18,644 bases of DNA from Caryophanales bacterium UBA6879 (GTDB lineage Bacteria; Bacillota_I; Bacilli_A; RFN20; CAG-288), in contig DKCH01000068.1 of the NCBI GenBank assembly GCA_002449135.1, forward strand, positions 322-18,965, given 5' to 3'. Position numbers and translations under genes: made by a program. The notes under the pieces are model-generated. The model was not told the DNA's origin, ran no database searches, and worked only from the letters and a program-made list of their open reading frames with translations. Shown here piece by piece: positions 6,959 to 15,378 of the stretch. Positions within the stretch are counted from its first letter, which is position 1; every line of letters starts with the position of its first letter.

Positions 6959-7654
6959 ATGATTGAAAATGATAAGACAGTAACTGGTACAAGAGAAATA
7001 GCTTTAATTTTAAAAAATCGTAACAGTGGTTTTAAAGTTAAGCTTTATTTATTTAACAAAAGACTTTTTGATATTTTATTTTCAAGTTTATTTCTTATTA
7101 TTTTTTGCTGGTTATATTTGATTTTAGCTATTTTAGTAAAATGTTCATCTAAGGGACCAATTATTTATAAGCATCGTCGTTTAGGACAATATGGTAAGGT
7201 TATTAATGTTTATAAATTTAGAAGCATGAAAGTTGATAATAGACCTCTTGAAGATGTTTTAACTAAAAAGCAATTAGAAGAATATAAGACTGAATTTAAA
7301 ATTGAAAATGATCCACGTATTACTAAAATTGGTAGATTTTTAAGAAAAACTAGTTTGGATGAATTACCACAAATTTTTAATGTTTTTATAGGTAATATGT
7401 CTTTTGTTGGACCACGTCCAGTAGTTGATAGTGAAATAAATCTTTATTATTCAAGAACTAAGAAAATTTTTCTACAGGTAAAACCAGGTATTACAGGTTA
7501 TTGGCAAGCTTATGCTAGAAATAATGCTACTTATGCTTCAGGTGAAAGACAACAAATGGAACTTTACTATGCTTCTAATCGTTCGACTTGGTTTGATATT
7601 AAAATTTTGTTTAAAACTATAGCTGCAGTTATTTCAACTAAAGGGGCTGAATAA
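6959..7654 (+). CDS. Polyprenyl-phosphate phosphosugar transferase (monotopic bacterial sugar transferase), 231 aa
   Basis: Transfers a sugar 1-phosphate from a nucleotide sugar to undecaprenyl phosphate, the first step of many surface polysaccharide or glycoconjugate pathways (PF02397; PglC/WcaJ/TuaA type). A single hydrophobic segment (about residues 36-60) acts as a re-entrant membrane helix. KGPIIYKHRRLG, YKFRSM (85-90), DPRITKIGRFLRKTSLDELPQ with the catalytic Asp134-Glu135 dyad, SFVGPRP and VKPGITGYWQA are all present. Length suits the small catalytic-core-only forms. A TTG at 6941 would add six residues; I prefer the ATG at 6959 because it lies just downstream of an extended -10 box. 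No other polysaccharide gene is adjacent, so the sugar and pathway are unknown. UDP-galactose from GalE could feed it, but that is speculation. Confidence 0.92.
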   Translation: MIENDKTVTGTREIALILKNRNSGFKVKLYLFNKRLFDILFSSLFLIIFCWLYLILAILVKCSSKGPIIYKHRRLGQYGKVINVYKFRSMKVDNRPLEDVLTKKQLEEYKTEFKIENDPRITKIGRFLRKTSLDELPQIFNVFIGNMSFVGPRPVVDSEINLYYSRTKKIFLQVKPGITGYWQAYARNNATYASGERQQMELYYASNRSTWFDIKILFKTIAAVISTKGAE

Positions 7655-7686
7655 AAGTTTTTTTGCTAAATAAGCTCTAAATAATT

Positions 7687-7695
7687 TGATATAAT
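7687..7695 (+). promoter_or_regulatory. Extended -10 promoter of the ftsK-plsC operon
   Basis: TGATATAAT is a perfect extended -10 (TGnTATAAT). The expected start near 7702 gives a leader of only about 14 nt (GGTTTTAAAAAATT) before the ftsK ATG, with no Shine-Dalgarno. No good -35 is seen, which is normal for extended -10 promoters. Confidence 0.6.
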
Positions 7696-7715
7696 ATTTA
7701 TGGTTTTAAAAAATT

Positions 7716-10466
7716 ATGGAAGAAAAGAGCTTAGATATTAATAAGGATAAAAATAACGAAAGTTTTTATAAAAATCGTTTGCCAAATTTATTATTTGGTT
7801 TAATCTTTTTCCTTTTGGTTATAATTGCTTTTTTTAACAAAAAAGGTCTTTCTAGTTTGATGTTTTTTGGTGTTAGTTATGTTTTTGGTGTTTATGCATA
7901 TCTAATTTTCTCATTAATTATTGTTTTATCTTTATATTTAATAATTTTCAATAAGTGGCCTAAATTTAAAGCAAATTATGCTGGTTTGGGTTTAATCTTC
8001 TTAATCTTTTTTGCTAGTCTTGCTTCATGTTTAAATATTCAAGAACTTACGATTTCTAATTTTGTAAATTTATATACTGATAAAATTAATGCAATTTCTC
8101 ATGATTTTGTTATTGAAAATTTAAGTTCAATTACTAATTTACAAGGTGGATTTTTTGGATATATGTTTACTTCTATTTTCCTTACTGGAATAGGTAAAAT
8201 AGGTTCTTTAGTTATTGCATATCTTTTCATTTTTGTTGGCTTAGCTTTGATTTTAGTTAAACCTGTTTTATCTCTATCTTTTTTCATTAAAGAAAAAATT
8301 AATTATAAAAATGAAAATAAAAAAGAAGAAAATATAAAAGAAACTGTAAAGGAAACAAATGTTATTAGTAATAATGATATTTCATCTGTTTCTCCATTTA
8401 AAAAAGCAACGGAAAATAAGTTTAATAACCAAGAATTTTCTAATGATAGTTTATTAGATACAAAAGTTGTTTCTAATGTTGTTGAAAATAAAAATGATGA
8501 TTTAATGTCATCTTCTCCTTTTTCTTCTAATTTAGCTTCTTCTGAAAAACCTGATTTTAAAGAAAATGATGATTTGAAAGTAGATGATAAATCATTAAAT
8601 TCTTCACTTAGCTCTCCATTTAAAGAAATTAAAAGTGATGATAGTTCTTTTAAAAATGATTCTGAAACTTCCTCACCTTTTAGTAAACCTAAAGATGCTA
8701 TTAATAATTCTACTATTCAACCTTCAAATCAATTTTCTAATACAAATATTGTTAATAAGATATTAGATGATAACAAAGATACTGGTCATGACTCTTCTAT
8801 AGTAAACGATGAAGAGGTTAAAGAAACAAATTTACAAACAAGTTTTACTAGCAGTAAACCTTCATATTTAACTAGACAAGAAGAGACTGTGGATAATGTA
8901 AAATTAGAAGAAAAAATTGAAAATGAAGAAAAAAATAATGTAGAAGAAGATAAAAAATACTTTGTTGAAGAACCTTCTCCATTTAAATCTCCTCTTTCTA
9001 CAGGTAAAGTTATTGAATTTAATAGAGAAACTTATAAATTTCCAAGTATCGATCTTTTAACTAATCGTAATGATTTTTCTAAACTTGAAATTAATAGACA
9101 GGTCGATGAAAAGAAAAAGGATATTATTAACGAAACTTTTAAAACCTTAGGTGTTGGGGCTTATGTTGCTGGCTATCATATAGGTCCTTCAGTTACTCGT
9201 TTTGATATTCAAAGAGAGCCAGGTGTGAAAATTTCTGAAATTACTAAAGAAGATGTTTTAAATGAAATGCGTCAACAACTTGGTGGCGATTTATCAGTAA
9301 GAATTGAAGGTGTTGTTCCTGGTTCTACTATGTCTGGTTTAGAAATTGGTAATATGGCACCAATGATGGTTAATTTTAAAGATGTTTTTAAAGAAGTTTG
9401 TAAGAATCCTGATCCTTTAACAATAGCTTTAGGAAAAAATATATCTGGTGAAGTTAAAACAATTTCTATTGATCAACTTCCACATTTATTAATCGCTGGT
9501 ACTACTGGTTCAGGTAAATCGATTTTTGTTCATTCTATCATTATGACTTTAATAATGAGAAATTATCCAGAGGATTTAAAATTTATTCTTATTGATCCTA
9601 AAAAAGTTGAATTTTCTTTTTATAATGATATGCCTCATTTGTTTTGCCCGATTGTTACTTCTATTTCACAAGCTGTTGCTACTTTGAAAAAACTTGTTTC
9701 TGAAATGGAAAGAAGATTCTCTATATTTTCTCGATTAGGTGTTACTAAAATTCAAGATTATAATAAGTTACAAGAGAATAATCCTAATTTAGAAAAAATT
9801 CCTTCTTTAATATGTGTAATTGATGAATTTGCTGATATGATGGCTCAGGATCCTAAAAATATTGAACAATATACTCAACTTATTGCTCAAAAATCTCGTG
9901 CTTCTGGTATATATTTAGTTATATCTACTCAAAGACCATCAGTTAAGGTAATTACTGGTACTATTAAAGCTAATATCACTGCTCGTGTGGCTTTAGCTTT
10001 GCCTATGGGTGTTGATTCACGTACTATTATTGATGAACTTGGGGCTGAAACTTTACTCGGTAAAGGTGATTTGTTAATTAGAACACAGACACAGGAATTT
10101 AAATCGCCAACGCGTTTACAATCCGCATATGTTTCTAATGAAGAAATAGTTAAAGTTACCAAATTCTTAAAGAGTGAATGTTCTCCTAATTATAATAAAG
10201 ATTTTTTAGCTATTAGGGCTGAAGATGATATTACAGGTTCCTTAGATGATATAAATCATGTTAAAATTCCTGGTTTAGAAGATGAATTGTATGAGGAAGT
10301 AAAGGAATTTGTTATGGACAATAAGGTTGCTTCTACTTCTTTATTACAAAGAAGATTTGGGATAGGATATTCTAGAGCTGCAAGTTTACTTGATGCTTTA
10401 CAAGAAGAAGGGATTATAAAATCCACTGTAGGTGGTCGAAAAGAAGTTGTAAAATTTAATGAATAG
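7716..10466 (+). CDS. ftsK: FtsK/SpoIIIE DNA translocase, 916 aa
   Basis: A septum-located hexameric ATPase that pumps chromosomal DNA during division. TM helices lie within residues 22-42, 48-78, 88-107 and 146-186. A hydrophilic linker (about 190-440) follows, with the motif Ser-Pro-Phe at 226, 267, 300, 320 and 421. The motor has alpha/beta domains from about residue 445, Walker A AGTTGSGKS with Lys601, Walker B LICVIDEFADMM with Asp703-Glu704, and STQRPSVKVITGTIKANI. The C-terminus (LLQRRFGIGYSRAASLLDALQEEGII) is the winged-helix gamma domain that reads oriented DNA sequences. An in-frame stop at 7707 shows that the ATG at 7716 is the earliest possible start. It heads a long operon; ftsK followed by the M16-like pair is the Bacillus spoIIIE - ymfF - ymfH order. 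FtsK versus SpoIIIE cannot be told apart by sequence alone. Confidence 0.96.
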   Translation: MEEKSLDINKDKNNESFYKNRLPNLLFGLIFFLLVIIAFFNKKGLSSLMFFGVSYVFGVYAYLIFSLIIVLSLYLIIFNKWPKFKANYAGLGLIFLIFFASLASCLNIQELTISNFVNLYTDKINAISHDFVIENLSSITNLQGGFFGYMFTSIFLTGIGKIGSLVIAYLFIFVGLALILVKPVLSLSFFIKEKINYKNENKKEENIKETVKETNVISNNDISSVSPFKKATENKFNNQEFSNDSLLDTKVVSNVVENKNDDLMSSSPFSSNLASSEKPDFKENDDLKVDDKSLNSSLSSPFKEIKSDDSSFKNDSETSSPFSKPKDAINNSTIQPSNQFSNTNIVNKILDDNKDTGHDSSIVNDEEVKETNLQTSFTSSKPSYLTRQEETVDNVKLEEKIENEEKNNVEEDKKYFVEEPSPFKSPLSTGKVIEFNRETYKFPSIDLLTNRNDFSKLEINRQVDEKKKDIINETFKTLGVGAYVAGYHIGPSVTRFDIQREPGVKISEITKEDVLNEMRQQLGGDLSVRIEGVVPGSTMSGLEIGNMAPMMVNFKDVFKEVCKNPDPLTIALGKNISGEVKTISIDQLPHLLIAGTTGSGKSIFVHSIIMTLIMRNYPEDLKFILIDPKKVEFSFYNDMPHLFCPIVTSISQAVATLKKLVSEMERRFSIFSRLGVTKIQDYNKLQENNPNLEKIPSLICVIDEFADMMAQDPKNIEQYTQLIAQKSRASGIYLVISTQRPSVKVITGTIKANITARVALALPMGVDSRTIIDELGAETLLGKGDLLIRTQTQEFKSPTRLQSAYVSNEEIVKVTKFLKSECSPNYNKDFLAIRAEDDITGSLDDINHVKIPGLEDELYEEVKEFVMDNKVASTSLLQRRFGIGYSRAASLLDALQEEGIIKSTVGGRKEVVKFNE

Positions 10467-10470
10467 GAGG
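10464..10470 (+). promoter_or_regulatory. Strong Shine-Dalgarno of ymfF overlapping the ftsK stop
   Basis: TAGGAGG contains the ftsK stop TAG (10464-10466) and the best ribosome binding site in the window, 6 nt before the ATG at 10477. The overlap favours translational coupling from ftsK. Confidence 0.8.
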
Positions 10471-10476
10471 TAAATT

Positions 10477-11721
10477 ATGTTACAAAAAATTAAATATTCT
10501 AAAATTGATAAATTTTTATACCAAGATAAACTAGATAATAAGTTAGGCTTAATAATTGCTCCTTTAGCTAATGTTAGTACTTGTAAAATAGGATTAAATC
10601 TTTCTGTTGGTTATTATGGACGTTATTATTACTTTGATAAAGTGAAAATGGGCCCAGGTATAATTAGAATTATTTGTTCCTGTTTAATAAAAAAACATTC
10701 TGAAAAAGCAAATAATTTATTTAATAAGGATGTAGATTTTAAAATTAATTATTTTGAATCATATACTTCATTTGAAGTATCTTGTGAGAATAAACAGGCT
10801 GGTAATTATTTGACTAGTTTACTTCACTTATTTGATTCATTAGATATTACTAATGATGAATTAGAAGAAGTAAAAAAAGAAATTATAAGTAAACTTGATG
10901 AAGAAAAAACTCCTAGTGATTTAATTCGCTCAAATTTATATATAAATTCTCCTATGTCTTTTGACTCAAAAGGTAGTAAAGAAGAAATTAATAAAATACA
11001 TTTACCTCAGGTTAGAAAATTCTTTAATTATTTCTTTAAACCAGATTATTTAACTTTATTTGTTGTTGGTAATTTAAATCCAGAAGATGTTTATAATTTT
11101 GCTAATAAAATGGTTTTTGCTAGTAAAGATAAGGTCGAAGAACCAGTTATTAAATCTTTTAAGGAAAATTATGAAAAAGTAGAAAGTTCTCTTGGTTATA
11201 CTTCTAAAGAAAATCATTTAATTTTAGGTATGAAGTTTTATCCGCGTAAAGTCATTTTTGAAAAATTCTCAAAAGATATGTTTAGCTATTATTTTTTACT
11301 AACTCATATAGTTTTTTCTAAATTTAATAATAATTTGAAGAATGTATTTGATTCTTCTTTTAGCTTAGAAAATGTTAGTTTAAATCAAGGTGGCGAAGAT
11401 GCTTTTTTGACTTTAGATTTTAAAACTGGTTATAGTGAAAAATTAGAAGAAGAATTAAAATCATTTATTTCTAAAGGTGGAGAAATGATTACTAAAAAAG
11501 ATTTTAAATTCGGACAAAAAGTGATATTTAAGCAATATAAACAATTGTATTCAACTGATTTAAATCTCTATTATAATGATCTTTTAGATGCTTTTGCTAA
11601 TGAATTTGCTGCACCTAATTTAGTTGAACAAGCTAGTAAAATTAAGTATAAGCATTTTGCTAATTTCTTGGATTTTATATCAAAGAAGTTCCCAACAAGC
11701 ATTTTAATTTCTAAAAAGTAA
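10477..11721 (+). CDS. ymfF: M16 peptidase-like protein, YmfF type, without zinc motif, 414 aa
   Basis: Family M16 (pitrilysin/insulinase) domain pair, the half called YmfF (also written YfmF) that sits after spoIIIE/ftsK in Bacillus. Visible are the N-terminal M16 strands (LGLIIAPLANVSTCKIGLNLSVGYYGR), KINYFESYTSFEVSC, and the helix pattern around NLYINSPMSFDSKGSKEEINKIHLPQVRKFFNYFFKPDYLTLFVVGNL (residues 157-206), which is typical of the domain end. The place where HxxEH should be (about residues 59-74, MGPGIIRIICSCLIKK) has no His/Glu set, so it is probably catalytically inactive, as YmfF-type subunits are. It probably pairs with the next gene product, 1 nt downstream. In Bacillus the neighbourhood is tied to EF-P 5-aminopentanol modification; that link is not demonstrated here. 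Confidence 0.8.
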   Translation: MLQKIKYSKIDKFLYQDKLDNKLGLIIAPLANVSTCKIGLNLSVGYYGRYYYFDKVKMGPGIIRIICSCLIKKHSEKANNLFNKDVDFKINYFESYTSFEVSCENKQAGNYLTSLLHLFDSLDITNDELEEVKKEIISKLDEEKTPSDLIRSNLYINSPMSFDSKGSKEEINKIHLPQVRKFFNYFFKPDYLTLFVVGNLNPEDVYNFANKMVFASKDKVEEPVIKSFKENYEKVESSLGYTSKENHLILGMKFYPRKVIFEKFSKDMFSYYFLLTHIVFSKFNNNLKNVFDSSFSLENVSLNQGGEDAFLTLDFKTGYSEKLEEELKSFISKGGEMITKKDFKFGQKVIFKQYKQLYSTDLNLYYNDLLDAFANEFAAPNLVEQASKIKYKHFANFLDFISKKFPTSILISKK

Positions 11722-11722
11722 T

Positions 11723-12934
11723 ATGTTTAACAAAAAAGAAGTTTTAAATCGTAAATTAACCTTAAAGCCATATAATCAACTTTTTTTGAAAAATGGTTTA
11801 AAAGTAAGTATAGTTAGTTCTGCTAATTTAACTTCTTCTTTTTTTGCATATTATTTTCCTTTCGGTTTTAATAAACCGAATACTGAAACAAAATATTCCG
11901 CTTCTAAATTTGTTGCTTTAGCTTTTTTAAGTTTTGAGTATTTACTTAGTGAAAGCAATTTAGATTTAAATTACGATAATTGCTATATTGGATATTATTT
12001 AGAAAATTGTTATTCATCATTGTTTTTTTATTCTAAGAACCAACTCGAAGTTAAAGATATTGAATATTTAACTTACATAATTAATCAAAACGAATTTGAT
12101 AAAGATTTGAATGTATTAAAGGAAAAAGCTTTAATTAGATTAAGCTATGTGTCTTCTTCTAAAAATATTAATGCACTTTATGACAATTTATTTTCTAAAG
12201 ATGATTATCCTGATTTTTCATTAGATTATTTTAAGGTTCTTAACGAATTAACTTTAGAGGATGTTAAATATTTTATTACAAATTATATTTATTTAGGTTA
12301 TAAAGAAGGTGTGAGTTTGTCAAATTTAAATTCTTCTGAAATTACCGAAACATTAAATAAAGTTGATTTTAAATTTAATAAATTTGAATTATTAAAAAAG
12401 AATACTGATAACTATAACTTAATTGTTAATGAAAATAGTAAAAAAATTTATTGCGCATTTAAATTAGAAAATTTAGATGAGTTAAAAGATATTTATGAAG
12501 CTAAGTTACTACCTTTATTTGATTTTACTCGCTTAGCTTTTATTTCAGATGATTCATCTTTTTTAAATAAAAAGGCTTTTAAAAATTCTATTAGTCATTT
12601 GAAAGAATCTAAATTCTTTTATTCATACAATGATTGTTTTTATTTGGTTGAGTTTGCTATGAAAAATAACATTGATATTGATTTATTGAAAAATCAGCTT
12701 TTGAAGAAAAGATATAATAAAAAAGAATTTGAATTGTTAAAAAAATATTTAATTGAAAAAATTAATTTGAAAGTTAATAACATAGAATATCTTTTTAAGT
12801 TTATCTTGGAATTGCTTTTTTTAAAGACTGATATAAATTCTTTTTATTCTTCTTTAGTTGATTTAACCTATAGTGAGTTTAATGAGTTTATTTCTAAACT
12901 TTTAAAAGAAAAGCTCTTTTTTTACGGAGTTTAA
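11723..12934 (+). CDS. ymfH: M16 peptidase-like protein, YmfH position, zinc motif lost, 403 aa
   Basis: Position (directly after the YmfF-like gene), length and the N-terminal pattern LFLKNGLKVSIVSSANLTSS...FAYYFPFGFN fit the partner M16 subunit YmfH, which in Bacillus carries the HFLEH zinc site. Here the aligned region (about residues 58-74, YSASKFVALAFLSFEYL) has no such motif, and the whole protein contains a single histidine (in NSISHLKES), so an HxxEH site is impossible. The sequence is very divergent and rich in Lys, Asn, Phe and Tyr. It is either a degenerate, structural M16 protein or one with a new role. It starts 1 nt after the previous stop without a ribosome binding site, so translation is probably coupled. 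Family assignment relies mainly on context and length. Confidence 0.65.
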   Translation: MFNKKEVLNRKLTLKPYNQLFLKNGLKVSIVSSANLTSSFFAYYFPFGFNKPNTETKYSASKFVALAFLSFEYLLSESNLDLNYDNCYIGYYLENCYSSLFFYSKNQLEVKDIEYLTYIINQNEFDKDLNVLKEKALIRLSYVSSSKNINALYDNLFSKDDYPDFSLDYFKVLNELTLEDVKYFITNYIYLGYKEGVSLSNLNSSEITETLNKVDFKFNKFELLKKNTDNYNLIVNENSKKIYCAFKLENLDELKDIYEAKLLPLFDFTRLAFISDDSSFLNKKAFKNSISHLKESKFFYSYNDCFYLVEFAMKNNIDIDLLKNQLLKKRYNKKEFELLKKYLIEKINLKVNNIEYLFKFILELLFLKTDINSFYSSLVDLTYSEFNEFISKLLKEKLFFYGV

Positions 12935-12936
12935 AA

Positions 12937-13257
12937 ATGCTTGGTGTTGATATTGTTAAAATTTCTCGCTTTGAAAAAGACTATTTATCTCTTGCTAAAA
13001 GATTGTTTTCTTTAAGAGAACTTGAAGAGCTTAATTTAAAACGTACGGAAAAAGAAAAAGTTGAATATGTTGCTGGCCGCTTTGCTTCAAAAGAAGCTTT
13101 TATTAAAGCAAAGGGAGAAAAAAACATTTCCTTTAAAGAAATAGAAATACTTTCTGACAGTTTAGGTAAGCCACATATTTATTATAATAATATAGAAGTG
13201 GGGGAAGTAAGTATTAGCCATGATGAATATTTAGTTAGTGTGGTGTTGCTGAAATAA
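12937..13257 (+). CDS. acpS: Holo-[acyl-carrier-protein] synthase AcpS, 106 aa
   Basis: Transfers the 4'-phosphopantetheine arm from CoA to the serine of apo-ACP, needed for fatty acid synthesis. The N-terminus MLGVDIVKISRFE carries the metal ligand Asp5. GRFASKEAFIKAKG (residues 47-60) contains the second ligand Glu53, and VSISHDEYLVSVVLL closes the domain. It is slightly shorter than the usual 115-120 residues. TACGGAG 7-8 nt upstream of the ATG provides a ribosome binding site, and the gap to the preceding gene is 2 nt. Its place near plsC puts two lipid-synthesis enzymes in one operon. Confidence 0.95.
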   Translation: MLGVDIVKISRFEKDYLSLAKRLFSLRELEELNLKRTEKEKVEYVAGRFASKEAFIKAKGEKNISFKEIEILSDSLGKPHIYYNNIEVGEVSISHDEYLVSVVLLK

Positions 13258-13259
13258 GA

Positions 13260-15377
13260 ATGGAAAATATATTAACATATGAGGCTAAAATAATTAATAA
13301 TAATATTATTTTAGTTACTTGTAATAAACATTATTCTAATAAACCATTAGTCTTAAGATTGTATGATGATGGAAAATTTTTAACTTTTTTAACTTTATTA
13401 CATAATTCTGAAATTAATTCTAATTTTTTGAATTTTGAATATTCTTTAAATTTAAAATTAGAGCTTGGACATGAATACTATTTGCTTGATGAACGCAATG
13501 AATTAATTTATCTAGATCTTTCTTATTTTGCTTTATGTCCCGAATTTGAAGCTAAATATCGTTATGATGGTGAATTGGGTCCTTTATATAGCAAAGAAGA
13601 AACCACTTTTAGGGTCTTTTCACCATTAGCTAGTTTTATTTCTTTATGTGTTTTTAAGGATAATGATATTCGTTTTTGTTATTTAAAGCGTTTATCTTGT
13701 GGTGTATATGAAGGAACAATAAAAGGTGATTTAGAAGGCTATAAGTACATGTACTTAGTAAAAATTAATGGAAAGATTTTACAAGTAAATGATCCTTATG
13801 CTAAATCTTTTGATACCAATTCCCGCTATGCATATATTATTGATGTTAATAAAGTTAAGAATATTCCTGATTGTAAAGAATGTTTAACTAAATTAGATGA
13901 ATTCCAAAAAATTATTTATGAAATAAATGTTAGAGATATGTCTTTTGAAATTGATAATAATATTAAAGGTGCTTTTAATAAATTATCAATTCCTAATTTA
14001 AAAGATGGTAATAATAATCCTGTTGGTTTAGATTATATTGCTAGCTTAAATGTTAGTCATGTTCAAATTATGCCTGTTTATGATTTTCAAACTACAGCTG
14101 ATGATTTTCCAAGTGAAACATATAATTGGGGATATGACCCAAAATATTATTTTAATATTGAAGGAAGTTTTTCTTCTGATCCTGAGAATTGTTATACTCG
14201 TTTATATGAATTTAAAAAGATGGTTACAGCTTTTCATAAAAAGAATCTTAGAGTTATAATGGATGTAGTTTATAACCATACTTTTTTACAGCATTCTAAT
14301 GCTTTAAATATTTTATGCCCTAATTATTATTATCGTCATAATTTAGACGGTAGTTTATCTAATGGTTCAGGTTGTGGGAATGAAATTGAAAGCCGTAATT
14401 ATATGGCAAGAAAACTAATTATTGATAATGTTAAATATTTTATGGATATATGTGGCATTGATGGTTTTCGTTTTGATTTAATGGGTTTAATTGATCAAAA
14501 AACAATTAATGAGGTGTATAAAGAAGTAGTTAAAAGGGAAAAAGATGGATTAGTTTATGGTGAAGGTTGGGATATGTTAACTACTTTACCGTTAGCAGAA
14601 AGAACTAGTTTAACTAATGCTACTGAACTTCCTAATATTGGCTTTTTTAATGATCGTTTTAGAGATGTAGTAAGAGGAAAAAATGCAGGTGGCGTTTTAG
14701 CTTTTAAAGGATACTTAACAGGTGATATCAATTATATTGATGGCTTTAAACATGTTTTTTTAGGCTCTATTGTAACTCATGCTTTTCCTCCTTTGTTTAA
14801 AGAATTTTCACAATCAATTAATTATGTTGAATGCCATGATGATGGAACCTTATTTGATAAGCTTATTGTATTAGCAAATAATGATATGGAGGAGGCTTTA
14901 GCAAGATTAAAGCTTATTAATTTTGTCACAATTATTTCATTTGGGATTCCTTTTATTCATGCTGGTCAAGAAATTGGTCTTTCTAAGCAAGGTCTTTCTA
15001 ACACTTATAATGCTGGTGATGAAATTAATTCTTTTAAATATTCAATGTTAGAAAAAAGAAAAGAAGAATTAAAGTTTTTTAAAGATTCTATTCTTTTTAA
15101 GAAACGTTATTTAAAATTTGAAAATTGCAATAAAAAGGATCTTGTAAAGAATATTAAGTTTGAAAATCTTTCAAATGGGGCAATTCTAATTACTATATTG
15201 CATGAAGGAGAAGATAAAATAGGCATTTTTATTAATCCTACTAAAACTAAAATTATTTATCAGCTTGACTCTAGTTATAGAGAAGTTTTTAATAATAAAG
15301 GACTTGTGAATAACAAAAATAAGTTTGTTAAACAGGTAGATTTAGAAGGTTTGTCTGTTTTTGTTATCGAGGTATAA
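13260..15377 (+). CDS. pulA: Type I pullulanase (GH13 alpha-1,6-debranching enzyme), 705 aa
   Basis: Hydrolyses alpha-1,6 branches in glycogen-like or imported alpha-glucans. An N-terminal strand-rich region precedes a CBM48-like domain (about residues 105-200, ETTFRVFSPLASFISLCVF). The type I pullulanase signature YNWGYDP is at 288-294. GH13 motifs follow: DVVYNHT (Asp335-His340), GFRFDLMG with nucleophile Asp406, YGEGWD with acid/base Glu435, and VECHDD with Asp527 (usually ESHDN). HAGQEIG and the C-terminal beta domain are also present. There is no signal peptide, so it acts in the cytoplasm. It begins 2 nt after acpS with no clear ribosome binding site. No glgB, glgA or malQ is in the window, so whether it serves storage glycogen or maltodextrin use is open. 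Confidence 0.95.
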   Translation: MENILTYEAKIINNNIILVTCNKHYSNKPLVLRLYDDGKFLTFLTLLHNSEINSNFLNFEYSLNLKLELGHEYYLLDERNELIYLDLSYFALCPEFEAKYRYDGELGPLYSKEETTFRVFSPLASFISLCVFKDNDIRFCYLKRLSCGVYEGTIKGDLEGYKYMYLVKINGKILQVNDPYAKSFDTNSRYAYIIDVNKVKNIPDCKECLTKLDEFQKIIYEINVRDMSFEIDNNIKGAFNKLSIPNLKDGNNNPVGLDYIASLNVSHVQIMPVYDFQTTADDFPSETYNWGYDPKYYFNIEGSFSSDPENCYTRLYEFKKMVTAFHKKNLRVIMDVVYNHTFLQHSNALNILCPNYYYRHNLDGSLSNGSGCGNEIESRNYMARKLIIDNVKYFMDICGIDGFRFDLMGLIDQKTINEVYKEVVKREKDGLVYGEGWDMLTTLPLAERTSLTNATELPNIGFFNDRFRDVVRGKNAGGVLAFKGYLTGDINYIDGFKHVFLGSIVTHAFPPLFKEFSQSINYVECHDDGTLFDKLIVLANNDMEEALARLKLINFVTIISFGIPFIHAGQEIGLSKQGLSNTYNAGDEINSFKYSMLEKRKEELKFFKDSILFKKRYLKFENCNKKDLVKNIKFENLSNGAILITILHEGEDKIGIFINPTKTKIIYQLDSSYREVFNNKGLVNNKNKFVKQVDLEGLSVFVIEV
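15369..15372 (+). promoter_or_regulatory. Shine-Dalgarno setting the plsC start
   Basis: GAGG inside the last codons of pulA, 6 nt before the ATG at 15379. An in-frame TTG at 15361 lies upstream of this site and is therefore the less likely start. Confidence 0.65.
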
Positions 15378-15378
15378 A

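Noticed and set aside
7655..7675. Possible terminator after the sugar transferase (T-run with GCT/AGC arms)
   Set aside because: The stem is only 3 bp and the T-run precedes rather than follows it.
6920..7713. Shared 12-mer GGTTTTAAAAAA at 6920 and 7702 in front of two genes, as a common operator
   Set aside because: Position relative to the promoters differs (upstream in one, downstream in the other) and A/T runs of this kind are common here.
7700..7741. 14-codon upstream frame beginning ATGGTT before ftsK
   Set aside because: Its ATG lies only 4 nt after the -10 box, so most transcripts would start inside or after it, and it overlaps ftsK out of frame.
8099..8287. 62-codon open frame on the minus strand inside ftsK
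   Set aside because: Lies antisense to the conserved FtsK membrane domain, has Lys/Pro-rich unlikely protein sequence and no promoter or ribosome binding site.
9929..10162. 77-codon open frame on the minus strand inside ftsK
   Set aside because: Antisense to the highly conserved FtsK motor domain; explained as a shadow of that coding constraint.
14050..14259. 69-codon open frame in another frame inside pulA
   Set aside because: Overlaps the conserved pullulanase core including YNWGYDP; hydrophobic shadow translation without its own signals.
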